From contig PHCF01000085.1 in the NCBI GenBank assembly GCA_002842145.1, positions 1 through 58,353 on the forward strand: DNA of 58,353 nt. The letters are read 5' to 3'. The position numbers were made by a program, and so were the translations under genes. This document shows positions 46,871 to 57,647 of this stretch, piece by piece. The stretch comes from Betaproteobacteria bacterium HGW-Betaproteobacteria-6. GTDB taxonomy: Bacteria; Pseudomonadota; Gammaproteobacteria; Burkholderiales; Rhodocyclaceae. The notes beneath the pieces are model-generated. The model saw nothing but the letters and a program-made list of their open reading frames with translations, ran no database searches and was not told the DNA's origin. How positions within the stretch are numbered: the stretch's first letter is position 1; every line of letters begins with the position of its first letter.

Positions 46871-47704
46871 TTAATGCTGACAGCCAGCACAGTAATAGGT
46901 ACTGCGCCCCGCTTGGCGAATTTGTCTGACCAAGCCACCACAGCGCACACAGGGCTGTCCGGCCCGGTCGTAGACACCTGCCTGGATCTGGAACCAGCCG
47001 GCACTGCCATCGCTGTGCACGTAGTCGCGAATGCTGCTGCCTCCGGCTGCGATGGCGTCCGACAAGGTTTCGCGAATGGCCGCCACAAGCACGCCAAAGC
47101 GCGCCCGGCTGATCCGGTTGGCAGCCCGCAGCGGGGAGATGCCGGCGCGAAAAAGGCTCTCCGAAGCGTAAATATTGCCGATACCAACGACCAGATGACT
47201 ATCCATCAAGGTCGGTTTGATCGGCCCGCTGCGTTTCGAAATTGACGAAAAAATCCAGTCGACCGTGAAATCGTCGGATAAAGGCTCGATCCCCTGCGTC
47301 GCCAGCAAGGGATGCGACACTGCCGCCTCGGGTGGCCCCGGCTGCCAGAGCACGACACCGAAACGACGCGGATCGGCCAATCGCAAGCACTGCCCGGCCA
47401 GCACCAGATCGAAATGATCGTGCTTGGCTGCCGGCTCGCCGCGCGGTACGAAGCGCAGGTGGCCCGACATCCCGAGATGAATGATCAAGCTCCCTTCAAC
47501 CCCCTCCCGCCGACAATCGACCAACAGGTATTTGCCGCGCCGGCGTACAGCCAGAATGCGGCAACCCGGCAGCAGTTCGCACAAGGCGCGTGGAATTTCG
47601 TGGCGCAGCTTCGGCGCCCGAATGACCACGCCTTCGATCAAGGCCCCTTCCAGCTCCGGCACCAATCCTCGACGACAAACCTCTACCTCCGGCAATTCCG
47701 GCAT
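46871..47704 (-). CDS. mutM: Formamidopyrimidine-DNA glycosylase
   Basis: A 277-residue base-excision enzyme removing 8-oxoguanine and Fapy lesions. The N-terminal catalytic sequence (M)PELPEVEVCRRGL is intact, as are the H2TH region (GIGNIYASESLFRAGISPLR) and the C-terminal zinc finger CVRCGGLVRQI...YYCAGCQH. Start is divergent from the TPR gene with a 51-base gap. Confidence 0.97.
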   Translation of the reverse strand: MPELPEVEVCRRGLVPELEGALIEGVVIRAPKLRHEIPRALCELLPGCRILAVRRRGKYLLVDCRREGVEGSLIIHLGMSGHLRFVPRGEPAAKHDHFDLVLAGQCLRLADPRRFGVVLWQPGPPEAAVSHPLLATQGIEPLSDDFTVDWIFSSISKRSGPIKPTLMDSHLVVGIGNIYASESLFRAGISPLRAANRISRARFGVLVAAIRETLSDAIAAGGSSIRDYVHSDGSAGWFQIQAGVYDRAGQPCVRCGGLVRQIRQAGRSTYYCAGCQH

Positions 47705-47755
47705 TGCTTGTTCCTCCGGGCAAACCCAAATACCATCACAAACTTATCGGATTCT

Positions 47756-49531
47756 ATGCGTTCCAATAAGCAACTCTCGCGCGAAGTTCGCGCTCTCCTC
47801 GATCGAAAGCCGTCCATGCAACTCAAGCGAATCGCTGCCGCCCTAACCCTCACCGTGAGCCTGGCCCACGGCGGATACAGTCTGGCGGCCGGCGAAGCCA
47901 CCGCCAAACCAGCCAACAAGCGCCCGAACACCCAAGTCACGTCGGAAGACATGCTGGCGCGCACGGTTTTCCAGGCGCTGGTCGGCGAATTTGCCCTTCA
48001 GCGCGGCGACGCAAAACTCAGTTCCGACGCCTGGACCGACCTCGCCCAGCGTACCCGCGACCCGAAAGTCGTCGCCCGGGCCACCGAAGTCGCCGGTTTC
48101 GCCCGCCAGTTTGAGCGCGCCCTCGAACTTTCCAAGCTCTGGATCGAAGTCGAACCCGAATCAAACAAAGCCCGGCAAACCCAATCCTCGCTGCTGATCC
48201 TAACCAATCGCCTCGACGAGCTTGGCCCGCAGCTAGCCACTCTCCTCGCTCGGGACAAACCCAACCTCGGCAACAACCTCCTCCACCTCAACCGCATGCT
48301 GGCCCGGCACACCGACAAAAAAGCCATCCAGGCACTGGTCGACCGCCTTGCCGCCCCCTACGACAGCCTGCCCGAAGCCCACTTTGCCATGGCCCAGGCT
48401 GCTGCCAATGCCGGCGACAACCTGCGCGCCCTGAACGAAACCGAGAAATCCCTGCAACTTCGTCCCGACTGGGAAAATGCCGCCCTCGCCCGTGCCCAGA
48501 TTCAGGCCAGGCTATCGCCGCTGACCGCCATCGACAGCCTGAGTCCTTTCGTCGATGCCAACCCGGCCGCGCGCGATGCCCGCCTTGCACTCGCTCGTCT
48601 CCTCATCGCCGAGAAACGCTACGACGAAGCCCGGCGCCATTTTGAACGGCTGATCGCGGACAACCCGGACAATCCGGATGTCATCTACCCGGTTGCCATG
48701 CTCGCTCTGCAACAAGGCGACACAACGACCGGCCGCGCCCAACTCGAGCGCCTGCTGACGACCGACTTTGCCGACAAGAGCACCATCCATTTCTTCCTCG
48801 GGCAACTCGATCAGGAACAAAAGAACACCAAAGGCGCGAGCGAACATTTCCAGCAAGTCACCGCCGGCCATCAATACATCGCCGCCCGCGCCAGACTGGC
48901 GCAGATTCTTCTCCAGCAAGGTCAGGCCGACGAGGCCCGCGAACTGCTGCGCAACACACGCGGTGGCACGGTGGCCGAACGGACCCAGTTGGTCCTCGCC
49001 GAATCCCAGATCCTGCGTGAAGCCGGCCGCCACAACGATGCCTATATCGTCCTTGACAGCGCGCTGACCACACAGCCGGACAATCCGGAAATCCTTTACG
49101 AAGCCGCCCTGACGGCGGAACGCATTGGCAAGCCGGAAATCCTCGAGATGCACCTCAAGCACCTGCTGAGCCTCAAGCCGGACCATGCCCATGCGCTCAA
49201 TGCCCTAGGCTACTCATGGACCGAACGCAACATCCGGCTACCTGAAGCCCAGGAAATGATCACCCGGGCGCTCAGCCTGACGCCGGAAGACCCCTTCATC
49301 ATGGATAGCATGGGCTGGGTACTCTATCGCCAGGGCAAGCTGGCGGAATCCCTGAAGACCCTGGAAAACGCCTATCGCCTCAAGGCCGACCCGGAAATCG
49401 CCGCCCATCTCGGGGAAGTCCTGTGGACCCTCAATCGCAAGGATGACGCCCGCCGGATTCTGCAGGAAGCGAGCAAGGCGCATCCCGAAAACGATGTCCT
49501 GAGCGGTGCCGTCAAGAAATTCCTCCCTTGA
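47756..49531 (+). CDS. Exported TPR-repeat protein
   Basis: A 591-residue periplasmic tetratricopeptide protein. The signal peptide is MQLKRIAAALTLTVSLAHG, from the internal ATG at 47816; the ATG at 47756 would add 20 basic residues. Helical repeats run from residue ~65 to the C-terminus, clearest in ARRHFERLIADNPDNPDVIYPVAML and RLPEAQEMITRALSLTPEDPFIMDSMGWVLYRQGKLAESL. It precedes lolB with a TTGA overlap, an order found in many Rhodocyclales. It probably assists outer-membrane or lipoprotein biogenesis, by context only. Confidence 0.88.
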   Translation: MRSNKQLSREVRALLDRKPSMQLKRIAAALTLTVSLAHGGYSLAAGEATAKPANKRPNTQVTSEDMLARTVFQALVGEFALQRGDAKLSSDAWTDLAQRTRDPKVVARATEVAGFARQFERALELSKLWIEVEPESNKARQTQSSLLILTNRLDELGPQLATLLARDKPNLGNNLLHLNRMLARHTDKKAIQALVDRLAAPYDSLPEAHFAMAQAAANAGDNLRALNETEKSLQLRPDWENAALARAQIQARLSPLTAIDSLSPFVDANPAARDARLALARLLIAEKRYDEARRHFERLIADNPDNPDVIYPVAMLALQQGDTTTGRAQLERLLTTDFADKSTIHFFLGQLDQEQKNTKGASEHFQQVTAGHQYIAARARLAQILLQQGQADEARELLRNTRGGTVAERTQLVLAESQILREAGRHNDAYIVLDSALTTQPDNPEILYEAALTAERIGKPEILEMHLKHLLSLKPDHAHALNALGYSWTERNIRLPEAQEMITRALSLTPEDPFIMDSMGWVLYRQGKLAESLKTLENAYRLKADPEIAAHLGEVLWTLNRKDDARRILQEASKAHPENDVLSGAVKKFLP

Positions 49532-50100
49532 AGTTGCGCTTCGCCCTTTTGTTAGCAGCCAGCCTGCTGAGCGCCTGTGCCAGCACACCACCGGCACCGC
49601 TTGTCGGCCGCGGGCAGATCAGCGATTTCTCGCTGGAAGGACGCTTCGCACTGCGCGTCACGCTGCCTGGCCAGGCAGCACAGAACTCTGGCGGGCGCCT
49701 GACCTGGACGCACCAGAACCGTAGCGATCGCGTCCTGCTTTCCAGTCCCCTCGGCTACGGCCTGGCCGAAATCGAGACGACACCGGAAATCTCCAGCCTG
49801 CGCACCGCCAACGGCAAGACCCGGGAGTCCAGCGATCCCGATGCACTGATCGAAGAGGTCACTGGCCAACGCCTGCCTGTCAGTCAACTGCCGGCCTGGC
49901 TGCTCGGTCGCTCGGGAGGAAAGGCGCGGATCGAGTTGGACGCGCAAGGCCGCCCTGTGCGGCTGACCGAAGATGGCTGGCAAGTCGATTACAGCTTCGA
50001 GAGCGACAGACCGGACGCCTTGCCCGACCGCTTGACCCTGTCGCGCGATGGCGAGATCGAACTGCGCCTGCGCATCGAAGAGTGGAAGGACAAGCCTTGA
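49528..50100 (+). CDS. lolB: Outer-membrane lipoprotein LolB
   Basis: A 190-residue lipoprotein that receives lipoproteins from LolA and inserts them in the outer membrane. The signal peptide ends at LLSAC. Core: FSLEGRFALRVTLPGQAAQNSGGRLTWTH, LPAWLLGRSGGKARIELDAQGRP, and the tail LTLSRDGEIELRLRIEEWK. TTG start overlaps the TPR stop (TTGA). Confidence 0.93.
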   Translation: MKLRFALLLAASLLSACASTPPAPLVGRGQISDFSLEGRFALRVTLPGQAAQNSGGRLTWTHQNRSDRVLLSSPLGYGLAEIETTPEISSLRTANGKTRESSDPDALIEEVTGQRLPVSQLPAWLLGRSGGKARIELDAQGRPVRLTEDGWQVDYSFESDRPDALPDRLTLSRDGEIELRLRIEEWKDKP

Positions 50101-50945
50101 GCGACTGGAACTGGAACAGCACCTGGCCGGCACCGGCCAAACTCAACCTGTTTCTACACGTCGTCGGCCGGCGCGCTGACGGCTATCACCTGCTACAAAC
50201 CGTCTTCCGCTTCATCGACCGCGCCGACGCACTGCGTTTCGAGCCACGCCGCGACGGAAAAATCGTTCTCGCCACCCCCATCCCCGGTGTCCCGGCCGAC
50301 AGCGACCTGACCGTCCGCGCCGCCCGTCTGCTGCAGGAAGCAACCGCCTGCAGCCATGGCGCCACCATCCATCTCGACAAGCTGTTGCCGATGGGCGGCG
50401 GACTGGGTGGCGGCTCTTCCGATGCGGCAACCGTCCTGCTTGCGCTCAACCATTTGTGGCAGACAGAACTCAGTCGCGCCCAACTGGAAAAGCTCGGTCT
50501 TGGCCTGGGCGCCGACGTCCCGGTCTTCATCCACGGTCGCAATACCTTTGCCGAAGGCGTCGGCGAAGCCTTCACCGATATCGCGCTGCCGGCGGAAAGC
50601 TATCTCGTCCTGCATCCCACGGTCCACGTGCCGACCGCGGCCATTTTTGGCGCCCCCGAGCTGAAGCGCGACACCGCGCCCATGCGGCCAGCCGACTGGC
50701 GACACGGGCTGGGCAACAATGATTTGGAGCCAGTGGCCTGCGACAGATTTCCAGCCGTCGCCGAGCATCTGGCCTGGCTGAAGGCGCGCGCCCCACAAGC
50801 CATGATGACCGGCTCCGGGGCCTGCGTCTTCGCCGGTTTTCCCCGGCGCAGCGAAGCCGAAGCCGTTCTCGCCAGCCTGCCGACCGGCATGCAGGGCTGG
50901 ATTGCCGACGGCCTGAGCGAACATCCTCTGGCAAAAATTCGCTAA
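50097..50945 (+). CDS. ispE: 4-diphosphocytidyl-2-C-methyl-D-erythritol kinase
   Basis: A 282-residue GHMP kinase of the MEP isoprenoid pathway. It shows the substrate lysine region [24 protein letters not shown] loop [33 protein letters not shown] and the C-terminal [15 protein letters not shown] start 50097 overlaps the lolB stop (TTGA). Confidence 0.96.
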   Translation: MSDWNWNSTWPAPAKLNLFLHVVGRRADGYHLLQTVFRFIDRADALRFEPRRDGKIVLATPIPGVPADSDLTVRAARLLQEATACSHGATIHLDKLLPMGGGLGGGSSDAATVLLALNHLWQTELSRAQLEKLGLGLGADVPVFIHGRNTFAEGVGEAFTDIALPAESYLVLHPTVHVPTAAIFGAPELKRDTAPMRPADWRHGLGNNDLEPVACDRFPAVAEHLAWLKARAPQAMMTGSGACVFAGFPRRSEAEAVLASLPTGMQGWIADGLSEHPLAKIR

Positions 50946-51019
50946 AGGGGTGGATTTCCAGAAAGAGCTACTGTATTATTCGCGCCTCGCTCGGACGCGA
51001 ACCCGTTCGAGCAACCCGC

Positions 51020-51049
51020 TGGGGAGTCGCCAAGTTGGTCAAGGCACCG
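51020..51049 (+). tRNA. 5' half of tRNA-Gln, truncated
   Basis: The sequence from TGGGGAGTCGCCAAG through GGTCAAGGCACCG is the acceptor 5' strand and complete D-arm of a bacterial tRNA-Gln, which normally continues with the GGATTTTGATTCC anticodon arm. Here it runs straight into prs codons (PKLAAD). Anticodon, variable and T arms are absent. A TATTAT -10-like hexamer lies about 45 bases upstream. The ispE-tRNA-Gln-prs order is standard in betaproteobacteria, which supports both the identity and the deletion. Confidence 0.8.
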
Positions 51050-51955
51050 AAACTGGCTGCCGATGTTGCAACGCAACTCAGTGTCGATCTCGGCCGTGCC
51101 AACGTCGGCCGTTTTTCCGATGGCGAAGTCAGCGTCGAGTTGCAGGAACACGTTCGCGGCCGCGACATCTTCGTACTTCAATCCACTTGCGCTCCGACCA
51201 ACGACAACCTGATGGAATTGCTGGTCATCGTTGATTCGCTCAAGCGCGCCTCGGCTGGCCGCATCACCGCCGCCATCCCGTATTTCGGCTACGCCCGGCA
51301 GGATCGCCGTTCGCGCTCATCCCGCGTGCCGATTGCCGCCAAACTGGTCGCCAACATGCTCGCCGCCTCCGGCGTCGACCGCGTGTTGACCATGGATCTG
51401 CACGCCGAACAAATCCAGGGTTTCTTCGACATTCCGGTCGACAACATCTACGGCCTGCCCATCCTGCTCGACGACATCCAGAAGCAGCATTACGAAAATC
51501 CGATGGTCGTTTCGCCCGACCACGGCGGCGTCGTCCGTGCCCGCTCGCTGGCCAAGCGTCTCGAATGCGATCTGGCGATCATCGACAAGCGCCGTCCGAA
51601 AGCCAATGTCTCCGAAGTCATGAACATCATCGGCGAAGTTGACGGTCGCACCTGCATCATCATGGACGACATGGTCGACACCGCCGGCACGCTATGCAAG
51701 GCCGCCACCGCGCTGAAAGCCAACGGCGCCAAGAAGGTCGTCGCCTACTGCACGCATCCGGTACTGTCCGGCCCGGCCGTTGAGCGCGTGAATTCGTCCG
51801 ACCTTGACGCTCTGGTCGTCACCGACACCATCCCGCTGCGCGACGATGCCGCTGCATCTCCGCGTATCCGCCAACTTTCCGTGGCCGAAATCATGGCCGA
51901 AACCATACGCCGCATCAGCAACGACGACTCCGTTTCGTCGCTGTTCATTGATTAG
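51035..51955 (+). CDS. prs: Ribose-phosphate pyrophosphokinase, N-terminus replaced
   Basis: Makes PRPP from ribose-5-phosphate and ATP, needed for nucleotides, His and Trp. From [22 protein letters not shown] onward it is normal: [56 protein letters not shown] loop [15 protein letters not shown]. The first ~15 residues (through FTGNANP) are gone; the frame opens at a TTG inside the tRNA-Gln D-arm. That sequence has no ribosome site and would not be a natural start. A deletion from mid-tRNA into codon ~15 of prs explains it. Confidence 0.92.
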   Translation: MVKAPKLAADVATQLSVDLGRANVGRFSDGEVSVELQEHVRGRDIFVLQSTCAPTNDNLMELLVIVDSLKRASAGRITAAIPYFGYARQDRRSRSSRVPIAAKLVANMLAASGVDRVLTMDLHAEQIQGFFDIPVDNIYGLPILLDDIQKQHYENPMVVSPDHGGVVRARSLAKRLECDLAIIDKRRPKANVSEVMNIIGEVDGRTCIIMDDMVDTAGTLCKAATALKANGAKKVVAYCTHPVLSGPAVERVNSSDLDALVVTDTIPLRDDAAASPRIRQLSVAEIMAETIRRISNDDSVSSLFID

Positions 51956-52051
51956 GCAGCCGTCATTAGTTGCCAGCGATTAATGGCCAATAACCGCTTT
52001 TAAACCCTTCCCGATCTGGTCGCGGACCGGGAAACACTTTGGAGTATCACC

Positions 52052-52584
52052 ATGACTTTTGAACTTATCGCCCAAGCGCGTACGCTGCAGAAGCCATTGA
52101 AGTCGTTCACAACGACCTGCTGCTCAAGCTCAAGAAGGAAGCCTTCCATTCTTCCATCGTCAACCTCGTCGTTGATGGCAAGAAGGAACAGGTTCTGCTG
52201 CGCGATTACCAGATGCACGCCTACAAGCCACTGGTTCTGCACATCGACTTCCAGCGCGTTGATGCCACGCATGAATTGCACGTCAAAGTGCCGCTGCACT
52301 TCGTGAACGAAGAAATCGCTCCGGGCGTCAAGCTCAACGGCGGCTTGGTCAACCACGTCACGACTGAAGTTGATATCCAGTGCCTGGCCAAGGATCTCCC
52401 CGAGTTCATCGAAGTCGACCTGTCCGCCCTGAACGTTGGCGACAGCATCCACATCAATCAGCTCAAGCTGCCGAATGGCGTCAAGCTCGGCCACCACGTC
52501 GTGGCTGACACCGTCGTCGTCGGTGTCGTCGGCAAGGGTGGTTCTGCCGAAGCCGCTGAAGGCGAAGCTGCTGCCGCCGAATAA
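52052..52584 (+). pseudogene. rplY: 50S ribosomal protein L25 (CTC type), internal deletion and frameshift
   Basis: L25 binds 5S rRNA. Frame 1 gives [13 protein letters not shown] from the ATG at 52052. Frame 2 resumes near 52093 with [20 protein letters not shown] and continues correctly to the Ala/Glu-rich C-terminus [10 protein letters not shown]. The conserved stretch between (the GSGASRRLR...PAIVYGG region, about 25-30 residues) is missing, giving a net out-of-frame deletion at about 52091. A downstream ATG (52213) could express only the C-terminal domain. The leader 51956-52051 has a GGAG-like ribosome site (TTTGGAGTATCACC). Confidence 0.88.
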
Positions 52585-52605
52585 TTTTCGGCCCCATGCC
52601 ATGAT

Positions 52606-52640
52606 GGCCGCCGCTGGCTTTTTGCCGCCGGCGGCTTTTT
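52606..52640 (+). terminator. Terminator between rplY and pth
   Basis: GCCGCCGCTGGC, TTTTT, then GCCGCCGGCGGC followed by TTTTT. The GGCGGC can pair back with GCCGCC in either half. It lies 22 bases after the rplY stop and just before the pth ATG. Confidence 0.7.
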
Positions 52641-52653
52641 CATTTCGCGCCCC

Positions 52654-53185
52654 ATGAACCCACCCCGCCTGATCGTCGGCCTCGGCAACCCCCGACCATC
52701 TGGCCGACAAGCTGAAGGTTTCGCTCGCCCCGCAGGCCAAGTTCCACGGCAAGGCCGCCCGCGTCGGCGAAACCTGGCTCCTGCAGCCAAGCACCTTCAT
52801 GAACCGTTCCGGTCAGTCGGTTGCGGCACTGGCCAATTTCTACAAGATTCCCCCGACAGAGATCCTCGTCATCCACGATGAACTCGACCTGCCGCCCGGC
52901 GGCATCCGCCTAAAACAGGGTGGCGGCAACGGCGGCCACAATGGCCTGAAGGATATCCAGGCCAGGCTCGGTACGCCGGATTTCTGGCGCCTGCGCCTCG
53001 GCATCGGCCACCCGCGCACACTCGGCCTGTCCCAGCAAGTGGTGGACTTCGTGTTGCACCAGCCGCGCAAGGAAGAACTGCCGGACATCGAACACGCCCT
53101 CGCCCGCTGCCTGCTGGCCTGGCCCAAACTCGCCGCCGGAGACTTTGCCGGCGCTCAACAACAGTTGCACGGCAAAGTCGTTTAG
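52654..53185 (+). pseudogene. pth: Peptidyl-tRNA hydrolase, internal deletion and frameshift
   Basis: Pth recycles peptidyl-tRNA and is usually essential. Frame 1 gives [13 protein letters not shown]. Frame 2 resumes at 52694 with [17 protein letters not shown] and then normal Pth: [55 protein letters not shown]. The missing ~30 residues include GPEYxxTRHNAGF with the catalytic His. The break is a deletion, not a single-base error. Coding resumes cleanly to the C-terminus. Confidence 0.9.
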
Positions 53186-53209
53186 TTGGCTAAACCTTAG
53201 GAAAATCCC

Positions 53210-54301
<1,092 letters not shown>

Positions 54302-54332
54302 AATAAGGTCATATCCAGTCAGACATGACGCC

Positions 54333-56087
54333 ATGACCCGCACTACCGCTGCGCGCAACGCCGAGCATCGCCAGGACAAAGCCCCCCTCTCCGAAAAGGT
54401 CTTTCAGCGTGCCTTCGAACACAGCAACGAAGGCATGCTGGTTACCGACAGTGGGCAGCTGATTGTCGCGGTCAATGACGCCCTGTGTCGGCTCAGCGGG
54501 TACTCGGCCGGCGAGTTGATCGGGCAGAATCCACGCATTCTGTCCTCCGGGCGGGCAACGCCGGAGTTTTATGCCGCCCTGTGGCAAACGCTGAACACCG
54601 AGGATTACTGGGAAGGCGAGATCTGGAACAAGCAGAAGGATGGCGCCAACTATCTGCGTTTCGTGAGGATCTCAGTGGTCCGCAAGGTGGATGGCAGCAT
54701 CGGGAACTATGTCGCCAACTTCAGCGAGATCGAGGCCAACCATGAGGTCGCCGACCGCCTGGCTTACCTGGCCTATCACGATCCGCTGACCAATCTGCCC
54801 AACCGGCTTGCTTTCGAGTCGCAGCTCGCCCAGTCGCTGCGCAGTTGCGAGCGGGATGGCAAGCAGCTGGCGCTGATGCTGATCGACCTCGATAATTTCA
54901 AGAACATCAACGACACGCTGGGTCATCATGTTGGCGATCTGCTGTTGCAGAGTGTTGCCCAGCGCCTGCGCGAATGCGTGCGGGGGAGCGATCTTGTGGC
55001 GCGCATCGGCGGCGATGAATTCGTCGTCGTCCTGCCCGAAATCGAAGCACCGCTGGCCGCGGCCCGCGTTGCCAGCAAGATTCAGAGCAATCTGGCCGAC
55101 AGTTACCGGATCGCCGACCATGTGCTGTATGCCACGCCAAGTATCGGCATCAGTCTGTACCCGATCGACGGCAGCGACCCCGGTACGCTGTTGCGCAATG
55201 CCGACACGGCGATGTACCACGCCAAAAATGCCGGCCGCAACAATCACCAGTTCTATACAGCCCGCATGAACGAGGCATCGGGCGAGCGCTTGGCCATGGA
55301 AAACGAGCTGCGTCAGGCCATCGCCGCCATTTCGCCGGAGCGGAGCGAGTTTGCGCTGCACTTCCAGCCGCAGATCGAAACGGTCAGCGGTCGCGTCCTC
55401 GGCGTCGAGGCCTTGCTGCGCTGGAACAATCCAAAATTCGGCCCGGTCTCGCCGCTGCGTTTCATCGCCATCGCCGAAGAAACCGGCCTGATCCAGCCGC
55501 TCGGCGACTGGGTGATCTGGGAAACCTGCCGACTGGTCCGTGTCATGAAAAAACAGGGTATCAGGGGCATCCGCGTCGCCATCAATATTTCGGCCCAACA
55601 GCTACGCCATGAAAACCTGCTGTTGCTTGTCCGCGGCGCGCTGGCCTGCTACGACCTCGAACCCCAGGATATCGAATTCGAAGTCACCGAGAGCACGGCA
55701 ATGGATAACCCCGAAATGACGCTGTCCATCCTCGACCAACTGGCCGCCATGGGCATCGTGCTGGCCATCGACGATTTCGGCACGGGCTACTCGTCGCTGG
55801 CCTATCTCAAGCACCTGCCGATCAAGCGCCTCAAGCTCGACCGTTCCTTCGTCACCGACATCGAGACCGATGCCAACGACGCCGCCATCTGTACGGCCAC
55901 CATCGCCCTGGGTCACAGCCTGGGGCTGGAACTGGTCGCCGAGGGCGTCGAAACCGAAGCCCAGCGCGACTTCCTGGCCGGTCTGGGCTGCGACATCCTG
56001 CAGGGTTACCTGTATAGCCGGCCGATGCCGTTCGACGACACGGTGGCCTACCTCAAGGCGCATCAGGCGGCCCGCGCCAGTAACTAG
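54333..56087 (+). CDS. PAS-GGDEF-EAL c-di-GMP turnover protein
   Basis: A 584-residue cytosolic protein. The PAS domain (~20-140) has RFVRISVVRKVDG. The GGDEF domain (~150-310) has ARIGGDEFVVVLPE and I-site RGSD. The EAL domain (~325-580) has GVEALLRW, INISAQQLRHENLL, EVTESTAMDN, DDFGTGYSSLAYLKHLPIKRLKLDRSF and AEGVETEAQ. Both catalytic signatures look intact, so it could make or degrade c-di-GMP, with the PAS choosing. Its end overlaps the convergent aminopropyltransferase-like gene by 4 bases. Confidence 0.93.
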   Translation: MTRTTAARNAEHRQDKAPLSEKVFQRAFEHSNEGMLVTDSGQLIVAVNDALCRLSGYSAGELIGQNPRILSSGRATPEFYAALWQTLNTEDYWEGEIWNKQKDGANYLRFVRISVVRKVDGSIGNYVANFSEIEANHEVADRLAYLAYHDPLTNLPNRLAFESQLAQSLRSCERDGKQLALMLIDLDNFKNINDTLGHHVGDLLLQSVAQRLRECVRGSDLVARIGGDEFVVVLPEIEAPLAAARVASKIQSNLADSYRIADHVLYATPSIGISLYPIDGSDPGTLLRNADTAMYHAKNAGRNNHQFYTARMNEASGERLAMENELRQAIAAISPERSEFALHFQPQIETVSGRVLGVEALLRWNNPKFGPVSPLRFIAIAEETGLIQPLGDWVIWETCRLVRVMKKQGIRGIRVAINISAQQLRHENLLLLVRGALACYDLEPQDIEFEVTESTAMDNPEMTLSILDQLAAMGIVLAIDDFGTGYSSLAYLKHLPIKRLKLDRSFVTDIETDANDAAICTATIALGHSLGLELVAEGVETEAQRDFLAGLGCDILQGYLYSRPMPFDDTVAYLKAHQAARASN

Positions 56088-57610
56088 CGGATGACCTTGC
56101 GCCATTCAGCCTCGAAGGTGCGCACCAAAACCTGATTGTTCAACTGATTGACCTCGGCCGGCAGACGCGCCATGTCGGCCGGGAATTCGAACAGGCCGGG
56201 CAGGATTTCCGACGTCAAAAATCGTGTTTTTTCCCGGTCGACCGTGGGAATCGAGAAATCCTGCCGACCGGCGATGATGTAGCCCCATTCGCCGAAGGAC
56301 GGGACCAACGCGTGATACGGCGCCGTCTTGAAGCCGACGCTCTCCAGCGTCGTCACCACGCACCAGTAGGATTGCCTGGCGTAGAGCGGCGAAGTCGACT
56401 GGACGACGATCAGCCCGCGCGCCGACAGGCGCTTTTCGAGCAACCGGTAGAAGGCCGAGGTGTAGAGCTTGCCGAGCGCGTAGTTGTTCGGATCGGGAAA
56501 ATCGACCACGACAAAGTCGAAATAATCGCGGTTTTCCTCGAGCCATTGCAGGGCATCGGCGTTGACCACGGTGACCTTCGGCGAACCCAGCGCGCCGTCG
56601 TTAAGGGCGACAAGAGCCGGCGCCGTCGAGAACAGTCGCGTCATCGCCGGGTCGAGATCGACCAGCGTGACCGCCTCGACATTCGGGTATTTCAGAATTT
56701 CACGCACGGCCAGGCCGTCGCCGCCACCGAGCACGAGCACCCGTTTCGCCCCTGGCAAACTGGCCAGACCGGGATGGACCAGCGCCTCGTGGTAACGGTA
56801 TTCGTCGTGTGAGGAAAACTGCAGGTTGTTGTTGATGAACAGGCGCAGGTCGTCGCGCCAGCGGGTGACGACGAGGCGCTGGTAGGGCGTCGTTTCGGCG
56901 TGGATGATGTCGTCGGCGTAGAGATGGGTTTCGGCGAAGGTCGTGAGCTGTCCGGCGCCGGCGAAACCGGCGGCGAGCAGGCCGAACACCGTCCAGCTTT
57001 GCACGGCCAGCCAGCGCCGTGACGGCAGTTGCTCGCGGAACAGATACAGCGCCCAGAGCGCGACGGCAACGTTGAGCACGCCGAACAGCAGCCCGGTACG
57101 GACCATGCCGATCTGCGGCGCCAGCACGAGCGGAAACAGGATGGAGACCGCCAGCGCACCGAGATAATCGAAAGTGAGCACTTGCGACACGAGGTCCTTG
57201 AAGGCCAGTTCGCGCTTCAGGATGCGCATGACCAGCGGAATTTCGAGGCCGACCAGGACGCCGACGCCGAACACCGCGAGGTAGAGTACCAGCTTGAACG
57301 GCCCGGCCAGCCAGGTGAAGACGAGGAACAGTCCGATCGCCGAAAAACCGCCGAGCAAGCCGACCATGAGTTCGATCTGGATGAAGCGGCCGATCAGGTC
57401 GCGCGTGATGTATTTCGACAACCACGAGCCGGCGCCCATGGCGAACAGGTAGGTGCCGATCACCGTCGAGAACTGCGTCACCGAATCGCCGAGAAGATAC
57501 GACGACAGCGCGCCGGCGATCAGTTCGTAGGCCAAGCCACATGAGGCGATGATGAAAACGGAGAAAAGGAGGGCATGCCGCATGGGCAGCGATGCTAACT
57601 CGAAATCCAT
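56084..57610 (-). CDS. Membrane polyamine aminopropyltransferase-like protein
   Basis: A 508-residue protein. The N-terminal half has about seven TMs (LLFSVFIIASCGLAYELIAGALSSYLLG and onward). The C-terminal half is a spermidine-synthase-like domain (YQRLVVTRWRDDLRLFINNNLQFSSHDEYRYHEAL, SAM-type loop VLVLGGGDGLAVREILKY, acceptor region FVVVDFPDPNN). Membrane SpeE-like proteins are common but substrates are mostly unproven. Start is ATG 57610, or 57583 (MRHALLFS). A GTTGACCG-like copy lies in its 3' part (56213-56245). Confidence 0.87.
   Translation of the reverse strand: MDFELASLPMRHALLFSVFIIASCGLAYELIAGALSSYLLGDSVTQFSTVIGTYLFAMGAGSWLSKYITRDLIGRFIQIELMVGLLGGFSAIGLFLVFTWLAGPFKLVLYLAVFGVGVLVGLEIPLVMRILKRELAFKDLVSQVLTFDYLGALAVSILFPLVLAPQIGMVRTGLLFGVLNVAVALWALYLFREQLPSRRWLAVQSWTVFGLLAAGFAGAGQLTTFAETHLYADDIIHAETTPYQRLVVTRWRDDLRLFINNNLQFSSHDEYRYHEALVHPGLASLPGAKRVLVLGGGDGLAVREILKYPNVEAVTLVDLDPAMTRLFSTAPALVALNDGALGSPKVTVVNADALQWLEENRDYFDFVVVDFPDPNNYALGKLYTSAFYRLLEKRLSARGLIVVQSTSPLYARQSYWCVVTTLESVGFKTAPYHALVPSFGEWGYIIAGRQDFSIPTVDREKTRFLTSEILPGLFEFPADMARLPAEVNQLNNQVLVRTFEAEWRKVIR
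56213..56245 (+). repeat. Probable copy 9 of the GTTGACCG element, inside the aminopropyltransferase-like gene
   Basis: CAAAAATCG, TG, T6, CCCGGTCGACCGTGGGAATC has the T-run and a core differing by one base (GTCGACCGT). It is in frame, translated as PTVDREKTRF, about 130 bases before the stop, with the standard orientation relative to the gene. It may be chance. Confidence 0.5.
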
Positions 57611-57647
57611 GGAACGGCTCGATAGCGCCATGGTCAGACGGGCGTCG

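Noticed and set aside
47250..47280. GTCGACCGTGAAATC in mutM
   Set aside because: It encodes conserved MutM residues (DDFTVDWIF); only the core resembles the element.
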